The notes beneath the pieces are model-generated. The model was not told the origin of the DNA. It searched no databases and saw nothing but the letters and a program-made list of their open reading frames with translations. 64,000 bases of DNA, from NCBI GenBank assembly GCA_021770755.1, contig JAETQI010000002.1, positions 1 through 64,000 of the forward strand, given 5' to 3'. Shown here piece after piece: positions 55,789 to 64,000 of the stretch; the first letter of the stretch is position 1; each line of letters begins with the position of its first letter. The DNA comes from Lachnospiraceae bacterium. Lineage in GTDB: Bacteria; Bacillota; Clostridia; Lachnospirales; Lachnospiraceae. The translations under genes were made by a program, and so were the position numbers.

Positions 55789-57531
55789 TTACAGCACTGT
55801 CCGCGTGATCTTCCCCGCGTCCACTTTATATATGATATCACACTTTTCGATCGTGTTTAACCGGTGCGCGATGATGATCATCGTCTTTCTGCCGTGGAAG
55901 CTGTTGATCGCATCCATGACTGCCGCCTCCGTCTCATTGTCAAGCGCGGATGTCGCCTCGTCAAACACAAGGATCTCAGGATTGTGGTACAGCGCCCTCG
56001 CGATGCCAAGCCGCTGGCGCTGCCCGCCGGAGAGGCGTACGCCCCTGTCGCCGATCGCTGTATCCAGCCCCTCGGGAAGTCCCCGGATAAAATCCGCAAG
56101 CTGCGCTTCCTCCAGCGCATCCCAGATCCGCGCGTCATCGATGCGATCGTCCGCGATGCCAAACGCAATGTTGTTGCGGATCGGTTCGTCTACCAGATAG
56201 ATGGACTGCGGGATATAGCCGATCCGAGAAAGCCACGCCGGATAGTTGTCAAAGATGTTGACGCCGTCGCACAGGATCGTGCCCTCGCGCACCTTCAACA
56301 GCCCCAGCAGTATGTCCACGACCGTCGATTTTCCCGCTCCCGACGGCCCCATGATCCCGACAGACTTTCCGCACGGTATCACCATGTCCGCATGGTCAAA
56401 GATCAGCTTGTCCGTGTTGGGATAGGCGTACACGATACCTTTCAGCTCGATCCGGTTCCGCAGCGCCATCGTCTTTGACGCGTCGACAGGCTTTAACGTC
56501 TGGTTGTTTCTCCTGCTGATCTCGTTGATGTTCATATTTTCGTACACATAATCCAGACACGGCCTGAAATAAGAGATATCCGTCATGTACGTGTTGATAC
56601 GGTTGACGCTCGGCATCATGCGGATCGCCGCCACGCCAAACGCCGTGAGGATCGGAACGAGCGTGGAGGCGTCGTTCCCCGCGAGGATATAGAGTATGAT
56701 ATATCCCAGAATGCTCGCGATAAAGATCGTCTCGATCAGGAGCCTGGGCATATTGTTCATCACGGCGTAGCGCTTGCTGTATCCTGCGCCGATCTTTCCG
56801 CTGGACTCATAATTGTCCGCAAAAAAAGCTTCCCGGTGAAGCACCTTGACATCCTTGATCCCGTAGATCGACTGGATCCTCCACTTTGCGATCCTCGACT
56901 GGATCGCCAGATTCTTTTCACCCAGCCTGGACAGACGCGGTTTCATCACCTTCAGGATCAGCACGGAGAGACTGCCAAACACCACGATCAGAAACAGCAG
57001 CAGCTTCCAGTCTGTCGCGACCATCACGACACACAAAAGCGAGAACACGACCGCCTCCGAGACGAGGGAGATCATCGCCATCAGGATGTTGAACACATTG
57101 GGAATGTCACTGTCTGTCAGGCGAAACACCGTCGGGATATCCGCATCGAGATAAAACTCGTAGGGCCTGTTCAGAAATTCCCGAAGCACCTGGCTGATCA
57201 GCTTATTTCTGTTAAATGCGATAAATTTATTCTGTTCATTCGCCAAAAACAGCAAAAACACATTTTTGAGCGCATACAATACGATCATCGCCGCAAGGAG
57301 CGGCACGATAAAATCCTCAATGCTGTCGGTGTGCAGAATGTCCATCACAAGCCTGATGTATTTGTTTTCCTGCGCCTTTGCAGGATCGATGAGCACCCAC
57401 ACGACCGGAAGCAGACCAGACACGCTCATCGTCTCGAGCAGACCGCCGACAAAGATCAGTATGCCCAGAAAACAGATCTGCATCTTCTGCCTCCTGTCCA
57501 GGATGTACCGCATTTTCTTAATCATATCCAT
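55789..57531 (-). CDS. ABC transporter, PglK/WlaB-like flippase (2)
   Basis: About 580 residues: six-helix membrane domain (1-325) and a nucleotide-binding domain with Walker A GPSGAGKSTVV, signature [15 protein letters not shown] and Walker [13 protein letters not shown]. It is a diverged paralogue of the flippase at 35130-36884 and shares the start IKKMRYILDRRQK. ATG 57531 has GGAGG six bases upstream. Two such flippases in one locus may export different intermediates. Confidence 0.85.
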   Translation of the reverse strand: MDMIKKMRYILDRRQKMQICFLGILIFVGGLLETMSVSGLLPVVWVLIDPAKAQENKYIRLVMDILHTDSIEDFIVPLLAAMIVLYALKNVFLLFLANEQNKFIAFNRNKLISQVLREFLNRPYEFYLDADIPTVFRLTDSDIPNVFNILMAMISLVSEAVVFSLLCVVMVATDWKLLLFLIVVFGSLSVLILKVMKPRLSRLGEKNLAIQSRIAKWRIQSIYGIKDVKVLHREAFFADNYESSGKIGAGYSKRYAVMNNMPRLLIETIFIASILGYIILYILAGNDASTLVPILTAFGVAAIRMMPSVNRINTYMTDISYFRPCLDYVYENMNINEISRRNNQTLKPVDASKTMALRNRIELKGIVYAYPNTDKLIFDHADMVIPCGKSVGIMGPSGAGKSTVVDILLGLLKVREGTILCDGVNIFDNYPAWLSRIGYIPQSIYLVDEPIRNNIAFGIADDRIDDARIWDALEEAQLADFIRGLPEGLDTAIGDRGVRLSGGQRQRLGIARALYHNPEILVFDEATSALDNETEAAVMDAINSFHGRKTMIIIAHRLNTIEKCDIIYKVDAGKITRTVL

Positions 57532-57553
57532 CTCATTCCTCCACAAAAAAGGC

Positions 57554-58549
57554 TCACTGCCGAAACGGGATCACGATCCTCTCATACAGGCGGACGACTG
57601 CCGCATAAAGCGGCGGTGATGCCAAAAAGAGTTTCCGGCGCATCCTGTCCCCCCTCGACACGATCCCGCTGCCGTAGATCCTGTCCATCTCAGCCTTATC
57701 CTTCCTGATCTCCGCCACAAGCCCTCTTTTCAGCTCCTCACTGCCTGCATTGTATGCGTCGATATAATAAAATAACAGTCGTCTCTGAAAGTGGTATCCC
57801 GCCAGATCTGCCATCTGCGGGGAGACCATCTCCCGGATGCAGGCAATATGCTCGCGCCAGAACGGGATCTCATCGCGAAACATCCGCTCTCCCCGCGCCT
57901 CGTTCATGATGCTTCCCTCGCGGTCAAGCACATAGTGATACAGGCATTGGTCGAGATAGACGGCGCGCTCCGCCCTGCAGAAAGCGCGCGTCGTGTACAG
58001 GATGTCCTCCGAGTTCCTTCCTTTGGGGAATACCATGCCCTGAACGAGATCGCGCCGGAAGAGCTTGCTCCACACGGAATTGTAGATGACATACGTATCA
58101 TGCCCGCCGATGTAGATCTTTAAGAGCGCCTCCCGCGAGAGCGGCACCACACTGCCGTCTCCCCCCGACACGGTCTTGTCCCTGTACTCGCTGAAATACC
58201 TGCACACGGCAAGCTGCGCGCCGTGTGCGGCGCACGCCTGATGCATGCGCTCGTACAGATCCGGCTCGATCCAGTCGTCGCTGTCGACATATCCGACATA
58301 ATCGCCCGTTGCGATCGCAAGCCCTGCATTTCTCGCGTCGGACAGCCCGCCGTTTGGCTTGTGGACCACCCTGACGCGGCTGTCCTTTCTGGCATACGCG
58401 TCACACATTGCGCCACAGGCGTCCGTGGAACCGTCGTCCACAAGGATGATCTCCAGTCTGGTGTATGTCTGTTCTAAGATAGATGCCATACACCGGTCGA
58501 GATATTTTTCAACGTTGTATACAGGTACGATGACCGATATCAGATCCAT
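57554..58549 (-). CDS. Glycosyltransferase family 2 (4)
   Basis: 331 residues: ISVIVPVYNVEKYLDRCMASI, IILVDDGSTDACGAMCD, HKPNGGLSDARNAGL and YVDSDDWIEPDLYERM (DXD). It is a typical capsule or exopolysaccharide GT2 with a basic C-terminal tail. Its ATG follows the stop of the GT11 gene directly, with no intergenic base. Confidence 0.9.
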   Translation of the reverse strand: MDLISVIVPVYNVEKYLDRCMASILEQTYTRLEIILVDDGSTDACGAMCDAYARKDSRVRVVHKPNGGLSDARNAGLAIATGDYVGYVDSDDWIEPDLYERMHQACAAHGAQLAVCRYFSEYRDKTVSGGDGSVVPLSREALLKIYIGGHDTYVIYNSVWSKLFRRDLVQGMVFPKGRNSEDILYTTRAFCRAERAVYLDQCLYHYVLDREGSIMNEARGERMFRDEIPFWREHIACIREMVSPQMADLAGYHFQRRLLFYYIDAYNAGSEELKRGLVAEIRKDKAEMDRIYGSGIVSRGDRMRRKLFLASPPLYAAVVRLYERIVIPFRQ

Positions 58550-59446
58550 TTAATATACCTTTCCTTCCGCGTCGATCAGCACCCAGCCGCGCCAGTTTGC
58601 GCGCACGGTCTCGACGTCCGCGGACTCGTAATTATCATGGTGGAGCGGGCGGATCGCGATCTTGTCGGGGTTTGTGTTCAGCCGCGCCCCCCAGATGCTG
58701 AACGTGCTGTTTGCACAGATATTGTGCCGGCAGCGGCTCATCAGCTCCATGTCGTGCAGGCTCTCCCTGCCGGTATTCCAGTCCACCACATGCATATTGC
58801 CCGAATCATAATGCGCCCTCGCATACGCCGTATCGTCCGAAAAGATGTAGAACACCGGGTTCTCCACCCGCTCTGTGACATAATCGATCGCGCTGGCGTA
58901 ATACGCGTCCGTGCAGATGCCCATATACCGCTTCCCGTCCGCCACGGTGAGATAATCCTCACGCCGGATATGGATGCTCACCGCATTTTCATGCGCCATC
59001 ACTTTCATCAGCTCCTGATTTCGCCGGTCAGTGCTCACAGGAAACCGGATCTTCTCCTGCAGCATCGGTATTATGTCTGTATAATATCGATCGCACCCCC
59101 AGAATCCATAGAGATACACATCGTCCATCGCAAAGATCTCAGGCATATAGTCCGCGCGCTCCATGACCGTCTTATCGCGCCTGCCCGTCAGCTTTCTGCG
59201 GACGCGGTCCGCAAGCCGCATGCTGTTGTCCAGAAAGAGCTGCCGCTCCTTAGCCGTGCAGACCTCATACTGCAGCGCGTCAAGCCATTCCAGCTCCAGC
59301 GCGCGCCGCTCCCTGTCCCCGCCCTTTGCCTCCTTGTAGGCATACAGATCCAGCCTGGCATCCTTTCCGAGATATCTTAATTTTTCGTATAATGCGTACT
59401 GGTAGAGCTGGTTTCCAAGCCCCCCCATGACGTGTATGATGATCAT
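58550..59446 (-). CDS. Alpha-1,2-fucosyltransferase (GT11)
   Basis: 298 residues, the usual size. MIIIHVMGGLGNQLYQYAL start, AVSIHIRREDYLTV (the HxRRxDY motif, near 155) and CANSTFSIWGARL (near 240) are all three GT11 hallmarks. It should transfer L-fucose from GDP-fucose, or a related donor, to a galactose-type acceptor. No GDP-fucose synthesis genes are in the window. Confidence 0.88.
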   Translation of the reverse strand: MIIIHVMGGLGNQLYQYALYEKLRYLGKDARLDLYAYKEAKGGDRERRALELEWLDALQYEVCTAKERQLFLDNSMRLADRVRRKLTGRRDKTVMERADYMPEIFAMDDVYLYGFWGCDRYYTDIIPMLQEKIRFPVSTDRRNQELMKVMAHENAVSIHIRREDYLTVADGKRYMGICTDAYYASAIDYVTERVENPVFYIFSDDTAYARAHYDSGNMHVVDWNTGRESLHDMELMSRCRHNICANSTFSIWGARLNTNPDKIAIRPLHHDNYESADVETVRANWRGWVLIDAEGKVY

Positions 59447-59462
59447 AAGCGCTCCCCGTTAT

Positions 59463-61037
59463 CTATTTTGTCAGACGGTAAAGCTTTGCCGTCGTATCCA
59501 CCACCGGCTCCACCTCATACCCAAGCTCCACAAAAGCGTCCACAAGATCATTCCACTGCCCTGTCGCCAGGTACAGTTCCTCCGGGATCTCCCCGCCATA
59601 CGTCCTGTCCAGATAATCCTTCCACACCTGCGTACCCCTCGCAGAATACGTCTCTACCTCATCGTTGTAGAGAATCTTCTCCCACTGCGACTCGTCATAC
59701 TTTTCATCGTGCGTAAAGTAGTACGTGAATCCATAGCGCTGGTGATAATCGAGCAGTGTCGGCACCTCATAGCCATCCCGTGCATACCACTCGGCGACCA
59801 CAGTCCGCAGATCCATCTTCGCCCAGTGGCACTTGATACGGTAATCCCCGTAAAGACAGTACACGATCCCGGCAAGTACCAGACCCGTCTGCACGATCCG
59901 CGCGCCGTAAACCGCAATGAAACGGCTGCCGCTCTGCCCAAGGATCACCACAAACTCGTACAATGACACGGCGATCGCAACGAACCACAGCGGAAACAGG
60001 AACATGTTGTAGCGGTTGCCGTACCACCCGTAAGCATAGAGATTGAGCTTCGTGACGACATAGTAGATCAGGTAGACAGCGATATTGCAGTACAGAAACG
60101 TCCGCAGCGCCGTCCTTCTGGTCTTTGCCGCCACAGCGACGATGATCAGTCCGATCACTGCCATCGCCGCGATGATGAGCCACCAGATCTTCTCCCAGTC
60201 CCTGTCGATGTCGATCGTGCTCCACTTGAACACCCACATCAGGCTGTAGAAAAAATCATATAAGATATTTCCTTTCTCTATGAGGATCGTACTCTCTGAA
60301 AACAGCGTGGAATTCTGGTTCGTCGCCTGCGGCAGAACAAAAAAGTACAGCAGCAGCCCGCCGCCCACTCCGCCGGCTGCCACGAACGATCCAAGGCTCA
60401 GCCGCAGACTGCGCCAGTCCCTTCTGCGAAATGCCATCACAAGCACGCTGACCCCGAAAGGCACGACGAGAAACACCGCGCCGTAGTGCGTAAAGACCGC
60501 CAGGACGCAGAGCAGCGTAAACACCAGGATCCGCCGGCCGCCCATCTCCTCGCACAATAAAAACCACACATAGACCAGCCAGAACCCGATCAGAAGCAGC
60601 AGCGAATACTCCGACGCTTCCTTGATATAGTACATAAGGATATACATGCTGGAGTAGATCACAACACAAAAAGCCGCCATATAGCGGCCGCAAAGCCTTC
60701 TTATGACAAAATAGAGTCCGACTGCCGCGCCAAAACCAAACACGACGCTCGAGAAGCGATACCACCATTCCCCCTCGCCGACCCGCAGCCACAGGCTCAT
60801 CAGCCAGTTGTACAGCGGGGGCTGCTGCTGGATATAGGCCATCCGCTCATACATGGTGGCAAGCTCCGTAACGCCACGGATCGCACCCTTAACCGGCAGG
60901 GAACAGTAAAATTCCATCGCCTCGTCCTGCCAGATCGGCGCCTCTGTGAGCTTGTACAGTGCCATGATCCAATAATAAATAAATGCTGCACCTGCCGTTG
61001 CCCATTCCGGCAGGTGCATTTTCCGCGTTTTGCTCAT
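59463..61037 (-). CDS. GT39/ArnT-like membrane glycosyltransferase
   Basis: 524 residues with about eleven membrane helices. The first external loop starts EAPIWQDEAMEFY, the acidic motif position of polyprenol-phosphate-sugar transferases, and the helices continue to about residue 400. The last 120 residues are soluble. Such enzymes use lipid-phosphate sugars outside the membrane. It is separated by 82 bp from the SGNH gene upstream. Confidence 0.75.
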   Translation of the reverse strand: MSKTRKMHLPEWATAGAAFIYYWIMALYKLTEAPIWQDEAMEFYCSLPVKGAIRGVTELATMYERMAYIQQQPPLYNWLMSLWLRVGEGEWWYRFSSVVFGFGAAVGLYFVIRRLCGRYMAAFCVVIYSSMYILMYYIKEASEYSLLLLIGFWLVYVWFLLCEEMGGRRILVFTLLCVLAVFTHYGAVFLVVPFGVSVLVMAFRRRDWRSLRLSLGSFVAAGGVGGGLLLYFFVLPQATNQNSTLFSESTILIEKGNILYDFFYSLMWVFKWSTIDIDRDWEKIWWLIIAAMAVIGLIIVAVAAKTRRTALRTFLYCNIAVYLIYYVVTKLNLYAYGWYGNRYNMFLFPLWFVAIAVSLYEFVVILGQSGSRFIAVYGARIVQTGLVLAGIVYCLYGDYRIKCHWAKMDLRTVVAEWYARDGYEVPTLLDYHQRYGFTYYFTHDEKYDESQWEKILYNDEVETYSARGTQVWKDYLDRTYGGEIPEELYLATGQWNDLVDAFVELGYEVEPVVDTTAKLYRLTK

Positions 61038-61119
61038 ACCTTGTATTCCTCATGCTTTTGATCGTGCCCCGACAATAGTATTACCACAATGCCGGCAACC
61101 TATGATACCGTCTCCGGCA

Positions 61120-62223
61120 TCAATACATTGCTGACATGATAAGGCATTGGTACAGATACTGCAGCGGCATCGAGGGATCGACCGCCAGCCCTTCTTTGGC
61201 CGCGATCACTTCGCCGTTTGGCAGGACAAAGTTCCCGTCGCTGATCAGTGCCGGGAGCGCTGCCGTCTCAAACACCATGTCGTTGATCTCTGTATACACA
61301 GGCACATACGTCGAAAAATCCTGCATGACGAACTGATAGATCTTGCGCGCGAGCAGATTGTAGCCCGCATCGTTCAGATGGCAGCCATCGCACAGATAAT
61401 TGCCGTATCTTTCAAGTGCCTTCCGGTTATCGACCGTATTCAGGTCGTAATCCGCATACAGGTCAAGTACTGGTATGCCATAATACTCGCATCGGTCAAG
61501 CATGGCAATGCGGTACTGACTCAGCGTGCCTGTCCCGAAATTATTGTATGTACTTCGCTTGTATGTGTGCGTCTCATCGGCATCCTTGCTCTGCTGATGC
61601 GGCGTCACAAAGACGATGTCCGCCCCCGGATGGGCGTTTTTCAGATACGGGATCATCGTGTTGAGCGCCCCGTAAAAAGTATCGGCACTCGTGTCCGTGC
61701 GCTTTCCGATCGGACAGTCGCCATACCAGAAATCGTTGGTGCCGCCAAACACGATCACGAGATCCGCAGTCTTGTCCATCGCGTACATCCTGTCGACAAA
61801 GGAAGGCGGATTGGACAGTCCATACGCGATGTCCGTGATCCTCGAGCACGACAGACCGTAATTGTTGACATTTGCCCCCGTGAGCCTGGAGAGGATCACC
61901 GGATACGCCTTATCCGGCGTCCGCGCGCCCACACCTTCCGTGATCGAATCACCGAGCACATTGATATTGTGATATTTGTCCAGCGCAAGCCCTCTTAGCA
62001 CTACCTCCGCCTGCGCGGACTGCAGCAGCGCCGTCTCATGATCCACCGGCGCGGCGGGCGGCAGCACTGCCGGAAGCGGCGCCTGCGCAGGATCCGCTCC
62101 GGCTTCCGCAGGCAGAGCCGCTGCATCCACCTGTTCTGCCGCCCGTACCGGTGCCGGGCTCATCAGCATCATCGCCGCACAGACCGTGATCAAACCCGTT
62201 TTCACAATACTACATCTCATCAT
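61120..62223 (-). CDS. SGNH/GDSL-family hydrolase, exported
   Basis: 367 residues. A signal peptide (about 1-29, ending SPAPVRA) is followed by an Ala/Pro-rich stretch and the esterase domain: NVLGDSITEGVGA (Ser, near 92), FGGTNDFWYGD (Asn) and DGCHLNDAGYNLLARKI (Asp/His, near 290). It may remove or transfer O-acetyl groups on the surface polysaccharide. A second ATG follows the first directly; AAAGGAATG lies upstream. The 82 bp after the stop hold nothing I can name. Confidence 0.85.
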   Translation of the reverse strand: MMRCSIVKTGLITVCAAMMLMSPAPVRAAEQVDAAALPAEAGADPAQAPLPAVLPPAAPVDHETALLQSAQAEVVLRGLALDKYHNINVLGDSITEGVGARTPDKAYPVILSRLTGANVNNYGLSCSRITDIAYGLSNPPSFVDRMYAMDKTADLVIVFGGTNDFWYGDCPIGKRTDTSADTFYGALNTMIPYLKNAHPGADIVFVTPHQQSKDADETHTYKRSTYNNFGTGTLSQYRIAMLDRCEYYGIPVLDLYADYDLNTVDNRKALERYGNYLCDGCHLNDAGYNLLARKIYQFVMQDFSTYVPVYTEINDMVFETAALPALISDGNFVLPNGEVIAAKEGLAVDPSMPLQYLYQCLIMSAMY

Positions 62224-62265
62224 TCGTCTTCATTCCTTTCTTATTTCTATTTTTTCATTTTCTTC

Positions 62266-64000
62266 TTATCTCAATTCTTCCTGTTCAAGACTATCCTGGT
62301 AACGCCTAAACCCCTCTTCCACAGATTCTCCCCGGAACGCGATCGGGATCTGCCGGGGAATGGATGGGAAATGGTCGTATCCGGTCCTGTCACCGCTCAC
62401 CGGATAGTAAAACCGCACGCCGTCCACCTCATAGCTCTCCAGCGCATACTGACCGTACTCCTGCTGCCATACATACATCGGCTTTGCCGCCGCACTGCCG
62501 CAGTACCGCACCAGCGATACCAGCTTGACTGCCGAGAATGCCCACAGCAAAACCATGCCAAGGACAGCCATCCTTCTTATCATATCTCTTTTTTGCCGAT
62601 TGTGAAAGCATTTTATAAAAATATCACATAAAATATCAACGAGGATCCCCATCGTGATCATGACCACCAGCAGCACATACGCATAGCCGTAGCGCAGCAG
62701 CGGCGCCGAGATCTGCCAGAACACATAGGAGGCGGTCACCGTGGCCAGCACAAGCATCTGGCCATTCCGGACGCGCTCTGCCTCCGCACCCCTGCGAATC
62801 TGCCGCACCAGCAGTATGGCAGACAGCAGCAGGCAGAACAGATCCGCCAGAACGAGCAGTTTCCCAATCGCAGGCAGCGATCCCCGAAACCATCCGGGAA
62901 ACCACTCCGATATGGGCAGCCCCACCAGCGCCGCATTGTTCAGTCCCCTGCCCCACGTCCTGATCTCCGCCGCGTCGAGCGCTGCCGCGGCGGCATCCAT
63001 CTTCCAGTCCACCGCAAACAGGTCAAGCGAGGGAAACGGATACAGCAGATAACCGGATATGAGCACCGTTCGTGCAAACCATGGCGCGATCGTCATGGCC
63101 CCCATCGCAAGATAGAGCCCGATATCCCGCCACCTCCGCTCTCTGACCAGCATCGAGAGCGGCTTTGCCAGCAGCAGCAGGATCAGCCCTGCCGTCAGTT
63201 TCAACGTCACACCGTACACGCCCGCCACGCACAGCAGTGCATACGGCGCAGCGCTCTCCTCCCTGCGCTCCAGCAGTTCGAGCCATTTGATCACGATAAA
63301 AAACACGACGCACATAATCGCATAATCCGATGCGGGCGACACGACATCGCTGTAGATGACCGTGAGATAATAAAACGCGCCAAGCCTCGCAAAATCTGTC
63401 ACCACTGTCTTCCGGTCTGTCTGCACGGGTCTGCTCTCTGATCGAGCAGGGGATTGATTTTCTCCTCTACTCGTGCGCGACCCGTGCACCGCACCGGCGG
63501 CATATTTCCTCTGCACGGGTCTGCGCATCAGAAGCGGCAGCACCTTCACCCAGAGCATTAGCGCCATAAACCCATTGACAGCATGGAGCGAATGCCCCGT
63601 CAAAAACTTCATGCTGTAGAGCGCCGACAGCGCAAAAACAGAACTGTTGTAGGCAAACCGCACATGGATATTGCCAAGTCCTTTCACGACACCGTACTCC
63701 TCGATCCACCGGATGCTCTGCGCATGATAGAGATCCGAGTCATAGTGCATATATCCCCGCGAGGTGCAGAAGCACCAGATCACGACGCTCCCCGCCATGA
63801 CGATCTTCCACGCGGTACTTTTGTCCGCCCACGCCTGTGACAGCAGCGCCGCGATCTGGCGTCTTTCTGCCGCCGCCACCGCAAGGCACGCTGCCGCGAG
63901 CAAAAGATTTGCGGCGGCGCCCACCTTATAAAACAGACTAAAGACCTGCGCGTACACCGTGACCGCCATAAGCCCCATCGCCACGATGCAGCCGACATCC
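62266..64000 (-). CDS. LIC_10190-like integral membrane protein, 5' end outside window
   Basis: At least 578 residues; the frame stays open to the window edge and reads as a membrane helix there, so the true start lies beyond 64000. It has about twelve helices, with DSDLYHAQSIRWIEEYG in an early loop and a soluble C-terminal segment ending EEGFRRYQDSLEQEELR. This is a polyprenyl-type glycosyltransferase-like fold found in glycan loci. About 36 residues in one loop (RRPVQRKYAAGAVHGS onward) come from the repeat at 63419-63528, which keeps the frame open. Confidence 0.7.
   Translation of the reverse strand, partial: DVGCIVAMGLMAVTVYAQVFSLFYKVGAAANLLLAAACLAVAAAERRQIAALLSQAWADKSTAWKIVMAGSVVIWCFCTSRGYMHYDSDLYHAQSIRWIEEYGVVKGLGNIHVRFAYNSSVFALSALYSMKFLTGHSLHAVNGFMALMLWVKVLPLLMRRPVQRKYAAGAVHGSRTSRGENQSPARSESRPVQTDRKTVVTDFARLGAFYYLTVIYSDVVSPASDYAIMCVVFFIVIKWLELLERREESAAPYALLCVAGVYGVTLKLTAGLILLLLAKPLSMLVRERRWRDIGLYLAMGAMTIAPWFARTVLISGYLLYPFPSLDLFAVDWKMDAAAAALDAAEIRTWGRGLNNAALVGLPISEWFPGWFRGSLPAIGKLLVLADLFCLLLSAILLVRQIRRGAEAERVRNGQMLVLATVTASYVFWQISAPLLRYGYAYVLLVVMITMGILVDILCDIFIKCFHNRQKRDMIRRMAVLGMVLLWAFSAVKLVSLVRYCGSAAAKPMYVWQQEYGQYALESYEVDGVRFYYPVSGDRTGYDHFPSIPRQIPIAFRGESVEEGFRRYQDSLEQEELR
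63419..63528. repeat. Two-hairpin palindromic repeat inside membrane protein gene (copy 4 plus tail)
   Basis: CTACTCGTGCGCGACCCGTG and TTTCCTCTGCACGGGTCTG repeat the copies in the GH2 gene, and the 14-base CTGCACGGGTCTGC occurs at 63421 and again at 63511, a 90-bp period (30 codons). Between them lies a variant of the second hairpin. The coding frame used here differs from the one used in the GH2 gene, yet both are free of stops. Confidence 0.75.

Noticed and set aside
61040-61150. A frame-shifted zinc-ribbon tail (two CxxC pairs) overlapping the end of the SGNH hydrolase gene
   Set aside because: The cysteine spacing is suggestive, but the frame has no start codon or ribosome-binding site and the SGNH protein ends naturally; probably chance.
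1-64000. tRNA, rRNA and known riboswitch-like leaders
   Set aside because: No cloverleaf with a CCA-type end or conserved riboswitch core was recognisable by eye in the intergenic regions.

Overview
The window looks like a chromosomal segment of a gut-type Lachnospiraceae (Clostridia, Bacillota). The support is indirect: sigma-A promoters and GGAGG ribosome-binding sites, AgrA/AgrC-style LytTR/GHKL signalling, a vanG-type D-Ala-D-Ser gene set, glycoside hydrolases with matching sugar regulators, and no IS element, rRNA, tRNA or CRISPR array that I can see. Nearly every gene lies on the minus strand. The exceptions are a two-gene sugar cassette (12282-14236) and a LacI-family regulator (24927-25946).

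Layout. 1-8.1 kb: a minus-strand chain of GH2 beta-galactosidase-like enzyme, LytTR response regulator and GHKL kinase, joined by 4-bp stop/start overlaps, then a separately promoted ABC exporter operon that begins with a 56-residue membrane peptide. 8.2-16.8 kb: a vanG-like cluster (vanG ligase, vanXY-type peptidase, vanT racemase) split by a divergently transcribed AraC/sugar-isomerase/oxidoreductase cassette. Both halves of the split van cluster start with the same 117-bp leader: a direct repeat, a promoter and a hairpin whose stem shows compensatory changes. A GHKL kinase gene lies just upstream. 16.9-29 kb: PepF peptidase, a decayed AAA/nuclease gene, a lipoprotein, GH3, a sugar acetyltransferase, a fucose-isomerase-like enzyme facing its LacI regulator across a region with three operator-like sites, a MazEF-like module, and the DNA-linked radical-SAM pair. 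29-35 kb: hybrid sensor kinase plus receiver protein, a YjbR protein and RecQ.

35-64 kb is a large cell-surface polysaccharide locus. It has two PglK-like ABC flippases, a Wzy-like polymerase, about fifteen glycosyltransferases or GT-like proteins (GT2, GT4, GT11, GT17, GT-D-like, DUF5672, GT39-like), FdtA/FdtB enzymes for a 3-amino-3,6-dideoxy sugar, GNAT acyltransferases and an SGNH esterase. The locus continues past the right edge.

Three things stand out. A compact DUF262 / AAA-ATPase / HigB-like-toxin-domain operon (39278-42392) sits inside the polysaccharide locus and resembles an undescribed defence module. A family of two-hairpin repeats (55-124, 7320-7474, 8163-8192, 63419-63528) has entered two reading frames without breaking them. 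The duplicated leader of the van halves carries a covarying hairpin. All functions below are inferred from reading the sequence and recognising families by eye; no searches were run.
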